From: JAHFUI01 sp041485905
GTDB lineage: Bacteria > Acidobacteriota > Vicinamibacteria > Vicinamibacterales > CAVVIG01
Assembly: GCA_041485905.1 (NCBI GenBank)
Contig: JBGPKK010000021.1
Span: 1 to 45,493, forward strand
Direction of reading: 5' to 3'
Length of the DNA stretch: 45,493 nt
In this document: piece after piece, positions 34,286 through 41,614 of the stretch
Numbering within the stretch: position 1 is the first letter of the stretch
Layout of the letters: each line of letters opens with the position of its first letter
Notes under the pieces: model-generated
Database searches by the model: none
Told to the model about the DNA's origin: nothing
What the model saw: the letters and a program-made list of their open reading frames with translations, nothing else
Position numbers and translations under genes: made by a program

Positions 34286-34373
34286 GGCCTGAATTTGATC
34301 ATCTGGTCATCTGGTCATTGGATTATTGATTTTTCGATTGACCCAATCAACGACCAGATGACGAGATGAGCAG
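34286..34373. repeat. AT-rich phrase-like repeat with stem-loop (CATCTGGTC/GACCAGATG)
   Basis: Two direct copies of CATCTGGTC (34300-34308 and 34308-34316) face an inverted copy GACCAGATG at 34352-34360; inside, ATTGG (34317-34321) can pair with CCAAT (34343-34347). The whole gap between the HD-GYP and methyltransferase genes is built from such words and is far richer in A+T than its surroundings. It could act as a terminator-like structure, but no U-tract is present. Confidence 0.55.
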
Positions 34374-34742
34374 ATGACCAAATTCGCCACACTCGTGCTC
34401 TCTGTAGTTCGCCGCATCCCGCCGGGGCGCGTCGCCACGTACGGCGACGTGGCCGCGCTCGCCGGGCGACCGCGCGCGTCTCGCGCGGTCGGCAACATCA
34501 TGCGCTCCTGCGGCCGGCCCCCGCTGGTCGACGTGCCGTGCCATCGCGTGATCGCGGCCGGCGGACGATTGGGCGGTTATGGGGGGAGCGAAGTCCTCAA
34601 GCGATCGCTGCTTGTCGCCGAGGGAATACGCTTCTCCGGCAGGCGAGTACAGGACCTCAACGGGGTCCGCGTAGTCGTCGGTCGACAGTCGTCAGCCGCC
34701 CGTCGAAGGCGTCCTCCCGTACGCAGTGTCCTCCGGCGTTAG
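34374..34742 (+). CDS. Ogt/MGMT-type methylated-DNA--cysteine methyltransferase domain protein
   Basis: The protein takes alkyl groups from O6-alkylguanine onto its own cysteine. The 122 residues comprise only the DNA-binding/active-site domain: IPPGRVATYGDVAALAG, the helix-turn-helix ASRAVGNIMRSC, and VPCHRVIAAGGRLGGYGG with the acceptor Cys in PCHRV. Because Cys is present rather than Trp, it may be an active repair protein, not just an alkyltransferase-like lesion binder. The last 25 residues (VVVGRQSSAARRRRPPVR) are Arg-rich and encoded by a copy of the GTCGTC/GTCGAC repeat, so the original stop seems lost and the frame runs on into intergenic repeat. Confidence 0.85.
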   Translation: MTKFATLVLSVVRRIPPGRVATYGDVAALAGRPRASRAVGNIMRSCGRPPLVDVPCHRVIAAGGRLGGYGGSEVLKRSLLVAEGIRFSGRRVQDLNGVRVVVGRQSSAARRRRPPVRSVLRR

Positions 34743-34899
34743 CCTGACTCCGTACGTGGCGTCCGCCGGACTTTAGCCGGACCTTCCGGCGCGTTCCTCA
34801 CGTCATTCCCTTATACGTCGACAGTCAGGCAACGCCAGCGGCCACCCTCCCGTCTAAGGATGCGGACGTGAGCGATGCCGAGGTCGTGGCAGGCGGGGC

Positions 34900-34995
34900 G
34901 TGAACGATCACTCCATCCAAGTCACGTTCGGCGACGGCAGTGCCGTTCTGAGCATTCGGACCTTCAGCGGCGATATCGTGATCTCGAAGCGATAG
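34900..34995 (+). pseudogene. Possible remnant of a DUF4097-type protein C-terminus
   Basis: A GTG-started frame of 31 residues reads NDHSIQVTFGDGSAVL then SIRTFSGDIVISKR and stops. The pattern GDGSAxLxIxTFSGDIxIxK is how DUF4097-type beta-helical proteins often end. Nothing like it continues upstream in any frame. It is probably the last fragment of a deleted gene; the short length makes this uncertain. Confidence 0.4.
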
Positions 34996-35114
34996 GAATC
35001 GCTACGCCGGAGCCGGGGGTGTGTACAACCGGACATTTGGTCATTGAGTAATTGGGTGATTTAGTAATTGGATTGGGGCCCGCTCAAATGGCACATAGCT
35101 TGCTCAGCTCCCTG

Positions 35115-35120
35115 TATAAT
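35115..35120 (+). promoter_or_regulatory. Consensus-like -10 (TATAAT) upstream of the exported protein gene
   Basis: A perfect TATAAT stands 110 bases before the ATG at 35230. The hexamer 17 bases upstream (CACATA) is a weak -35. The implied leader of about 100 bases contains the CACCGTCTT triple repeat. Confidence 0.4.
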
Positions 35121-35229
35121 TGGACTCACGCATAGCTCGGCTGTTTTTCACCGTCTTCACCGTCTTCACCGTCCTCGAGGCGGTCACGTTTCGATCGCGC
35201 CCGGGCACTCCGGGCGTCGGGAGGCAACA

Positions 35230-35790
35230 ATGAAGCACATGGTTCTTGCGGCAACGCTCATGGGAGCCCTTGCGGTCGGCACGGCGTACGCGCAGGCCCC
35301 GGCAGCAAAGACTCCGGCGCCCAAGCCTGCGGCCAAAGCGACGGCAGAACGCCCCGCACGGGCAGCGGCGGCCAACGGCAAGGAAGGCCATACGGCGCCC
35401 AAGTCGCAGCCGAACACGGCGCCGACGCCCACGGTGCCCACCGGCGAGCTGGCGCTCGGGTCGGTGCATCTGGCGAAGAGCGTCAAAGCGGACGGCAAGG
35501 TCCTGTCCGCGGGGATCTATCAGGTCAAGCTCACGGCACAAGACGCGACGCCGCCTGCCAAAGGCCAGACGCCGCCGCTCGAACGCTGGCTCGAGTTCAC
35601 GCAGAAAGGGCAGGTCAAAGGCCGCGAGGTCGTGACGATCGTGCCGCAGGCTGAAATCTCCCTGGTGCAGAAAGACACGCCGCCCAAGGCGAACGGCTCG
35701 AAGGTCGAAACGCTCAAGGGTGGCGACTACCAGCGGCTCTGGATCAACAAGGGCGGCAACCACTATCTGGTCCACTTTCCTACGGCGTGA
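35230..35790 (+). CDS. Exported protein of unknown function
   Basis: The 186-residue protein starts at an ATG 5 bases after GGGAGG. It has a clear signal peptide (MKHMVLAATLMGALAVGTAYAQA, probable cleavage AYA-QA). Residues 24-75 are an Ala/Pro/Lys-rich, probably unfolded linker. Residues 80-186 form a compact beta-rich domain (GSVHLAKSVKADGKVLSAGIYQVKL, RWLEFTQKG, REVVTIVPQAEI, YQRLWINKGGNHYLVHF). I cannot name the family; similar small secreted domains with a GxY-V-L core are common in Acidobacteriota (recollection, not checked). A good terminator follows. Confidence 0.75.
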   Translation: MKHMVLAATLMGALAVGTAYAQAPAAKTPAPKPAAKATAERPARAAAANGKEGHTAPKSQPNTAPTPTVPTGELALGSVHLAKSVKADGKVLSAGIYQVKLTAQDATPPAKGQTPPLERWLEFTQKGQVKGREVVTIVPQAEISLVQKDTPPKANGSKVETLKGGDYQRLWINKGGNHYLVHFPTA

Positions 35791-35836
35791 GGACCAGAAC
35801 TTAGAACCGCAAACTGAAAACTGAGAAGGACTGCGA

Positions 35837-35871
35837 GGGAGCGACGGCCGGAAGCCGCGCTCCCCTTTTTT
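35837..35871 (+). terminator. Rho-independent terminator
   Basis: GGGAGCG (35837-35843) pairs with CGCTCCC (35858-35864), with an inner CGGC/GCCG stem and GGAAG-type loop, followed by CTTTTTT. It lies 47 bases after the stop of the exported protein gene, behind a phrase-like stretch (AACTTAGAACCGCAAACTG, AAAACTGAGAAGG). Confidence 0.88.
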
Positions 35872-35909
35872 GTCTCCAGTCCTTACAGTTTCTTTCGCGT
35901 CCCCGCGGC

Positions 35910-35915
35910 TATAAT
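35910..35915 (+). promoter_or_regulatory. -10 element for the kinase gene
   Basis: A perfect TATAAT ends 17 bases before the GTG start of the kinase gene, which would give a very short or absent 5' leader. The sequence 17 bases upstream (around AGTTTC) is not a clear -35. No ribosome binding site is visible, consistent with near-leaderless translation. Confidence 0.4.
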
Positions 35916-35932
35916 CTCGCCACACTTCAACA

Positions 35933-38746
35933 GTGTCGCTGCAACCTGGTGCTCGCCTCGGGCTGTACGAGATCGTGGCGCCGCTCGGGGCCGGCGGCAT
36001 GGGCGAGGTCTACCGCGCGCGCGATACGAAGCTGAATCGGGACGTCGCACTCAAGCTCCTGCCTGATCTGTTTGCCGCAGACGCGGATCGTCTCGCGCGA
36101 TTTCAGCGCGAAGCCCAGGTCCTCGCGTCGCTCAACCACCCGCACGCGCAGATCTATGGGCTCGAGGATTCGAGCCCTTCGACAGGCTCAGGGCAGGCGG
36201 CCATCCGCGCCATCGTGATGGAGCTGGTCGAGGGAGCGACGCTGGCCGATCGCATCGCGTACGTAGGGCGGGCCTTATCAGGCCCGCCGACGTCGCCGGA
36301 CCTCATAAGGTCCGGCCTACAAGTGGACGAGGCTCTCTCAATCGCTCGCCAAATCGCCGAGGCGCTCGAAGCCGCGCACGACAAGGGCGTCATCCATCGC
36401 GATCTCAAGCCGGCCAATGTCATGATCACGCACGGTGGCCTGGTCAAGGTCCTGGACTTCGGGCTCGCCGCCGTGGCACAAGGATCCGGTCCCGACATCG
36501 GCGTCACCAACTCCCCGACCTTGACGATGGCCGCGACGCGCGCGGGGGTGATTCTCGGAACGGCCGGCTACATGTCGCCCGAACAGGCCGCCGGAAAACC
36601 AGTCGACAAGCGCGCCGATATCTGGTCGTTCGGCGTGATCCTCTGGGAGATGCTGGCAGGACAGCGGCTGTTCGACGGCGAAACAGTGTCGCACACCCTC
36701 GCCGACGTGCTGAGGGCCGAGATCGACTTCAATACGCTGCCTTCCGACACGCCGCCGGTGATTCGCGATCTGTTGCGGCGATGTCTCGATCGCGATGTCA
36801 GGAACCGGTTGCGCGATATCGGTGAAGCGCGTGTGACGATCCAGAAATACCTGCCGAACCCGGCGGCCAACGTCACAGTCGCCGCTCCGGCAGGCGCCGC
36901 GGGCAGATCGTCTTGGCTCACCTCGGTCGCGTGGAGTGTGGCGGTGGTGGCAGCCGCAAGCGCCGGAGCGCTGGCGTTTGTACATTTTCGCGAGCGGCCG
37001 CCCGCTGCCGAGAGCGTTCGCTTCCAGATTCTGCCACCCGAGCAAACCGCGTTTACGACGACGGCGGTGCTGGCACCGGACGGGAAGCGGCTCGTCTTTG
37101 ACGCGCCCGGACCGGACGGCCGTGCGGTGCTGTGGGTGCGCTCGCTCGATTCACTCGACGCTCGGCCGTTGCCGGGCACCGAAGGGGCGTCACCCGGTCC
37201 GTTCTGGTCTCCGGACAGCCGGTTTCTGGCGTTCGGTGTGAACGGGTTTCCGGGCCGCCTCAAGAAGGTCGAGGCCTCCGGCGGCCCGCCGCAGACGTTG
37301 TGCGAGTACACCGGCGGATTCCGTGAAGGCGCCTGGAATACGGGCGGCGTGATTGTGTTCGGCGCCGGACCGAACGGATTGGCCCGTGTTCCCGACGCGG
37401 GCGGGGCGCCCTCGCTCGTGACCAAGATCGACCCGTCCCGTGCCGAAGTGCAGCACGCCGGGCCCACGTTCCTCGCTGACGGACTGCACTTCCTGTATCA
37501 CCGCGAATCGCGCGCCCGCGAGAACCGGGGCATCTATCTCGGATCCATCGATGCCAGGCCGGACGCGCAGAGTGCAACACGCCTGCTCGCCGCCGACTCG
37601 GACCCCGTGTACGTGCCGTCATCGGGTGCGGGCGGATCCCTCTTGTTCCTCCGCGAGGGCGCGCTGATGGCGCAGTCGTTCGATGGACGATCGACGCTGA
37701 CCAGTGATGCCATCCCCGTCGCCGAGGACGTGGGGAACCTCGGGAGTTACGGGTGGTTTTCGGCCTCGGCCACCGGCGCGCTCGCGTTTCACACCGGACG
37801 CGGGGCGGCCGCTACGAGCGCCCTCCTGTGGTTGGATCGCCAGGGGAAGCGACTCGGTCAGGTGGGACCTCCGGCCGACTACAGAGAGGTGCAGCTGTCG
37901 CCGGACGGCAAGCGAGTGGTCGCCACGCGCATGGAAGGCGTCGGCGGCGTCGCCAGCGCCGGCAGCCTGTTGAACACGCGCGTGTGGATCGCCGAGCTGA
38001 CGCGCGGCATCTTCAGTCGTCTGAACTCTGGCGGTGGAAACGAAGCCTCGCCCGCCTTCTCACCCGACGGGCGGGTCGCCTACAGCACGAACTTCACCTT
38101 GAACGGGGCCGTCGGCGACCTGTACCGGGTTCCCGCCGACGGCGTCGGGTCGCCGGAACCGTTGCTGGTGAAGTCCGGGACCATCAAACACCCGAATGAC
38201 GTCTCGCCCGACGGCCGGTTCCTGATCTACGACGATCACACCGCGCAACGGCAGGACCTGTGGATCCTTCCTCTCGACACGCCGCCCGGAACGGAGCGAA
38301 AGCCTGTTCCCTTCGTCGTGACGCCGGCGGACGAAACCTTCGGACAGTTTTCGCCGGACGGGAAATGGATCGCCTACAGCTCGGACGAATCGGGCCGCCG
38401 CGAGGTGTACGTCCAGGGATTCGACCCCACGCGCTCACCGGCGGTGGCCGTCGGGAAATGGCAGATTTCGACGGCTGGCGGCGACAAGCCGCGCTGGGCG
38501 AAGAATGGCAAAGAGCTGTACTATCTCGCGCCCGACCGCAAGATGATGGCCGTGTCCGTGAAACTCGGATCAACGTTCGAGCCGGGCGTCGCCGTTCCGC
38601 TGTTCGACACGAAGGCGGTCGGTTTTTTCCCCTACGACGTCAGCGCCGATGGTCGGTTCCTCGTGAACACAGTCAGCGACGTGGCGGCGTCCACATCGAC
38701 TCCTGTGACGATCGTGTTGAACTGGCAGGCCGGCCTGAAGCGGTAG
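35933..38746 (+). CDS. Membrane Ser/Thr protein kinase with C-terminal WD40/TolB-like propeller
   Basis: The 937-residue protein starts at a GTG. Kinase domain about 11-290: Gly loop GAGGMGEV (19-26), Lys41 (ALKLL), Glu60, HRDLKPAN (155-162), DFG (175-177), and GTAGYMSPEQA in place of APE. A hydrophobic segment at about 328-348 (VAWSVAVVAAASAGALAFV) puts the kinase in the cytosol and the rest outside. Residues 370-930 repeat LAPDGKRLVF, WSPDSRFLAF, LSPDGKRVVA, FSPDGKWIAY and similar propeller blades. The kinase lobe holds two extra pieces (residues 80-89 and 110-129) encoded by palindromic elements, placed between strands or helices where insertions may be tolerated. Catalytic residues are intact. 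Confidence 0.93.
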   Translation: MSLQPGARLGLYEIVAPLGAGGMGEVYRARDTKLNRDVALKLLPDLFAADADRLARFQREAQVLASLNHPHAQIYGLEDSSPSTGSGQAAIRAIVMELVEGATLADRIAYVGRALSGPPTSPDLIRSGLQVDEALSIARQIAEALEAAHDKGVIHRDLKPANVMITHGGLVKVLDFGLAAVAQGSGPDIGVTNSPTLTMAATRAGVILGTAGYMSPEQAAGKPVDKRADIWSFGVILWEMLAGQRLFDGETVSHTLADVLRAEIDFNTLPSDTPPVIRDLLRRCLDRDVRNRLRDIGEARVTIQKYLPNPAANVTVAAPAGAAGRSSWLTSVAWSVAVVAAASAGALAFVHFRERPPAAESVRFQILPPEQTAFTTTAVLAPDGKRLVFDAPGPDGRAVLWVRSLDSLDARPLPGTEGASPGPFWSPDSRFLAFGVNGFPGRLKKVEASGGPPQTLCEYTGGFREGAWNTGGVIVFGAGPNGLARVPDAGGAPSLVTKIDPSRAEVQHAGPTFLADGLHFLYHRESRARENRGIYLGSIDARPDAQSATRLLAADSDPVYVPSSGAGGSLLFLREGALMAQSFDGRSTLTSDAIPVAEDVGNLGSYGWFSASATGALAFHTGRGAAATSALLWLDRQGKRLGQVGPPADYREVQLSPDGKRVVATRMEGVGGVASAGSLLNTRVWIAELTRGIFSRLNSGGGNEASPAFSPDGRVAYSTNFTLNGAVGDLYRVPADGVGSPEPLLVKSGTIKHPNDVSPDGRFLIYDDHTAQRQDLWILPLDTPPGTERKPVPFVVTPADETFGQFSPDGKWIAYSSDESGRREVYVQGFDPTRSPAVAVGKWQISTAGGDKPRWAKNGKELYYLAPDRKMMAVSVKLGSTFEPGVAVPLFDTKAVGFFPYDVSADGRFLVNTVSDVAASTSTPVTIVLNWQAGLKR
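36174..36194. repeat. Family A stem-loop inside the kinase gene
   Basis: GCCCT (36174-36178) and AGGGC (36190-36194) flank the 11-base core TCGACAGGCTC. On the other strand the core reads GAGCCTGTCGA, the GAGCnnGTCGA pattern also found three times in the RNase gene. In frame it encodes SPSTGSGQ between YGLED and IRAIVMEL. Confidence 0.8.
36267..36316. repeat. Two adjacent family B palindromes inside the kinase gene
   Basis: GGCGGGCCT-TATC-AGGCCCGCC (36267-36288) is followed by GCCGGACCT-CATA-AGGTCCGGC (36295-36316). Both have perfect 9-bp stems. The pair encodes about 20 extra residues (VGRALSGPPTSPDLIRSG) between LADRIA and VDEALSIARQ. Confidence 0.85.
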
Positions 38747-40435
38747 TTACACCGCCATCACATCGAACTGCTCGTGATGGAGATGCACGTCGGGTTTGAC
38801 CGTGACGTCCTTGCCGATCGATTGCTTCAGGTCGCGCAGCACGGCGCTCTCTTCTTCTTTCAGCGCGCGCGCGATGTCTGGATTCACCCGGAGCAGCAGC
38901 CGGTGGCCGTTCAGGTCGGGTCCGACCTTCTTCACCTCGCTCAAAATCTCGTAGCAGATGGTGGCGCTCGACTTGATGACGCCGGTGCCGGAGCAATACG
39001 GACACGGCTCGGTCAGCACGCGCTCGAGGCTCTGCTTCACCCGCTTGCGCGTGATGATCACGAGACCAAAATCCGAAACCTGCAGCGCTTTGGACGGCGA
39101 CCGATCCTTCTTCAGCTCCTGCTCGACCGCCTGCAAGACCTTCTGGCGGTTCTTCTTCTCTTCCATGTCGATGAAGTCGAGCACGATGATGCCGCCCAGA
39201 TCGCGCAGTCGAACCTGCCGGACGATCTCTTTCACGGCTTCGAGGTTGGTCTTGACGATCGTGTCCTCCAGCCGTCCGCTCGATTTCTTCCCGACGTAGC
39301 GGCCCGTGTTGACGTCGATCGCGACCAGCGCTTCGGTCTGGTTGATGACGATCGATCCCCCCGACTTGAGCCACACCTTGCTCTTGAGCGCCTTGTCGAT
39401 CTCGGCCTGCACGCCGTACTCGTCGAAGATCGGGAACGGCTTCGAATACAGCTTCACCTTCGACGCCAGGTTCGGCAGGATCCGCTCCACGAGCTCGAGC
39501 ACGCCCGGGTACTCCTGCGCGTTGTCGATCCGGACGGCCGCAAATTCGTCGGTGAGCAGGTCTCGCAGCAGCTTGCCGACGAGGCTCTGCTCCTGATAGA
39601 CCACCACCGGCGCACGAGAGGATTCGGAGCGCTGCCGGATCCCGGTCCAGATGGTGTGAAACGCCTCGAGGTCGCTCACGATGTCCTCTGTAGGACGGCC
39701 GGAGGCGGCGGTGCGAATGATGACGCCGCCGGTGAACCCGCGCGCCTCCCGGAATTCGCGGACGATGTCGCGCAGGCGTCCGCGTTCTTCGCGCGACTCG
39801 ATCTTGCGCGAGATGCCGACGTGATCGACCGTCGGCATGAACACCAGAAATCGGCCGGCCATCGTCACGTGCGAGGTGAGGCGCGCGCCCTTGGTGCCGA
39901 GCGGTTCCTTGACCACCTGCACGAGAATCTCCTGTCCCTCGCGCAGCAGGTCTTCGATCTTGGGCTGGGGTTTGTCCCGATCGCGGCCGCGATCGTCTCT
40001 CGCGCGTGCGGCGCCCGGCACGGCCTCGTCCCTCGACGGTGCCCGCCCTTCGACTCGCTCAGGGCGGGGCTGAGCGCCGTCGAAGCCCCGGGACGATGGT
40101 GAGCTTGTCGAACCATCGCCGGGTCGTGCCGGATCGGCGGCGGCCGCGTCGCCCTCGGGCTCGGCGTCGTCTTCGTCGTCGCCCGACTCGAGCTTGTCGA
40201 ACTCGGCGGGATCGAGGACGTCGGCGACATACAGGAAGCCGTCGCGCTCGAGGCCGAGGTCGATGAAGGAGGACTGCATCCCGGGCAGGACCTTGGAGAC
40301 GCGCCCTTTGTAGACGTTGCCCACGACGCCGCGCTGGCGTTCGCGTTCGACGAAGACTTCCGCAACGAGGTCGTCTTCGAGAATGGCCACCATTGTCTCG
40401 TGGCCATTGGAGGAGATGATCATCTCCTTGGTCAT
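38747..40435 (-). CDS. rng: Ribonuclease E/G family protein
   Basis: The 562-residue protein cuts single-stranded RNA and takes part in rRNA and mRNA processing. After MTKEMIISSNG comes the S1 RNA-binding domain (GNVYKGRVSKVLPGMQSSFIDLG), interrupted at about residues 80-155 by an acidic then Arg-rich linker. The catalytic Asp residues lie in ALVAIDVNTGRYVG and GGIIVLDFIDME; the zinc-link CPYC follows near residue 490. The linker part SSPSSRGFDGAQPRPERVEG is encoded by three tandem family A stem-loops. The gene follows rodA by 61 bases and ends exactly against the kinase stop on the other strand. Located after rodA, it resembles the mre-rng linkage of other bacteria. Confidence 0.93.
   Translation of the reverse strand: MTKEMIISSNGHETMVAILEDDLVAEVFVERERQRGVVGNVYKGRVSKVLPGMQSSFIDLGLERDGFLYVADVLDPAEFDKLESGDDEDDAEPEGDAAAADPARPGDGSTSSPSSRGFDGAQPRPERVEGRAPSRDEAVPGAARARDDRGRDRDKPQPKIEDLLREGQEILVQVVKEPLGTKGARLTSHVTMAGRFLVFMPTVDHVGISRKIESREERGRLRDIVREFREARGFTGGVIIRTAASGRPTEDIVSDLEAFHTIWTGIRQRSESSRAPVVVYQEQSLVGKLLRDLLTDEFAAVRIDNAQEYPGVLELVERILPNLASKVKLYSKPFPIFDEYGVQAEIDKALKSKVWLKSGGSIVINQTEALVAIDVNTGRYVGKKSSGRLEDTIVKTNLEAVKEIVRQVRLRDLGGIIVLDFIDMEEKKNRQKVLQAVEQELKKDRSPSKALQVSDFGLVIITRKRVKQSLERVLTEPCPYCSGTGVIKSSATICYEILSEVKKVGPDLNGHRLLLRVNPDIARALKEEESAVLRDLKQSIGKDVTVKPDVHLHHEQFDVMAV
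40042..40118. repeat. Three tandem family A stem-loops inside the RNase E/G gene
   Basis: Unit 1: CCCGCCCT (40042-40049) / AGGGCGGG (40061-40068). Unit 2: GGGGCT (40066-40071) / AGCCCC (40084-40089). Unit 3: CGATGGT (40094-40100) / ACCATCG (40112-40118). The loops are TCGACTCGCTC, GAGCGCCGTCGA and GAGCTTGTCGA, the first in inverse orientation. The loop core is constant while the arms differ but remain complementary. Confidence 0.85.
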
Positions 40436-40496
40436 TCAACGAACTCCTGAAGCTACCCGCTTCGTTAGAGCTCGTGAACCTGCGTGCTTCACGTGG

Positions 40497-41591
40497 TCAG
40501 TTGGTAAACCTTCGCATCCGGACGTTGAGCACCAGGCCAAAGCCGGCGAGCGTCGCAATCATCGACGACCCTCCGTAGCTCATAAGCGGGAGCGTGAGCC
40601 CTTTGACTGGCGCCAATCCGGCCGACATTGTGACGTTGTAGACCACCTGGAACGTGAAGCTCGCGAGCACGCCAAGCACGAGATACGACCCCAGCCGGTC
40701 TTTGGCCAGGCTGGCCGCCTCGAGCGCGCGCAGGATCACGAACAAATACAGGCCGAGCGCCACCAGGACGCCGGCGAACCCCTGTTCCTCGGCCAGCACC
40801 GAGAAAATGAAATCGTTGTGGGCGACGGGCAGGAACCGGAGCTGACCCTGCGTCCCCTGCTTGAACCCTTTGCCGGTGGGGCCGCCCGATCCGACCGTGA
40901 TGCGCGCCTGGATCTGCTGGTACCCGGCGCCCTTCGCGTCCTGCGACGGATCGAGAAATGACGAAATTCTGGTCTTCTGGTACGAGTTCATTCCAAACTT
41001 CCACACGACGGGCGCCGCGAGAAGCAGGCACAACACGAGCAGGCCGAGGATGCGCATCCGCATCCCCGCCAGGTACGCAATCGCGAGAAAGATCGGCAGG
41101 AGCGTGACCGCCGTGCCGAGGTCCGGCTCTTTGACGATCAGCACGAAAGGGAGAACGGTCAGGCCGCCACCAATGGCCAGGTCGGTCCAGCTCGGAGTGC
41201 CGCGGTTCTCGCCGAAGAACTTGGCGAGCACGAGGGCCACGCCGACTTTCGCGAACTCGGATGGTTGCAGGTTGACCAGCTTGAGAGGGATCCAGCGCCT
41301 GGCGCCCATCATGGTGGCGCCGAAGAACAGCACGTACACGAGCAGCGCCATCAAGACGATGTAAATGAGATGCGATTTGTCGGTGAACGTTCGATAGTCG
41401 AAGGTCAGCGTCACCACCATCGCGGCCAGTCCGATGGCGATGGCATACATCTGCGTGATGTGCAATCGGGACGCCGCGCGCGTTGGATCCGACGTCGTGC
41501 TGTAGATCATCGTGACGCCGAGCCCGCAGAGCACCAGAAGGGCCAGCAGCAGCGCCCAGTCGATGTGGTAGTACAGCCTACGCTCGAACAT
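40497..41591 (-). CDS. rodA: SEDS peptidoglycan polymerase RodA
   Basis: RodA polymerises glycan strands from lipid II during elongation, together with PBP2. The 364-residue protein has ten membrane segments. The conserved KEPDLGTAV motif with Asp157 and the C-terminal PVKGLTLPLMSYGGSSM loop, typical of SEDS proteins, are intact. It lies 23 bases after mrdA on the same strand, the usual order. Confidence 0.96.
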   Translation of the reverse strand: MFERRLYYHIDWALLLALLVLCGLGVTMIYSTTSDPTRAASRLHITQMYAIAIGLAAMVVTLTFDYRTFTDKSHLIYIVLMALLVYVLFFGATMMGARRWIPLKLVNLQPSEFAKVGVALVLAKFFGENRGTPSWTDLAIGGGLTVLPFVLIVKEPDLGTAVTLLPIFLAIAYLAGMRMRILGLLVLCLLLAAPVVWKFGMNSYQKTRISSFLDPSQDAKGAGYQQIQARITVGSGGPTGKGFKQGTQGQLRFLPVAHNDFIFSVLAEEQGFAGVLVALGLYLFVILRALEAASLAKDRLGSYLVLGVLASFTFQVVYNVTMSAGLAPVKGLTLPLMSYGGSSMIATLAGFGLVLNVRMRRFTN

Positions 41592-41614
41592 GATGCATCA
41601 CAAACGGCACGCCG

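Larger units (their letters stand above)
34743..35229. other. Repeat-rich 487-base gap without an intact gene
   Basis: This holds a compact pair of palindromes at 34761-34790 (GTCC-GCC-GGAC and GCCGGA-CCT-TCCGGC), a short coding remnant at 34900-34995, an AT-rich stretch of ATTGAGTAATTGGG words at about 35041-35077, a TATAAT at 35115-35120, and a tandem triple of CACCGTCTT/CACCGTCCT at about 35150-35175. I see no complete gene or RNA in it. Confidence 0.6.

Noticed and set aside
40042..40118. The RNase gene hairpins as a riboswitch or attenuator
   Set aside because: They lie about 300 bases inside the coding sequence, not in a leader, and the same core occurs in an unrelated kinase gene.
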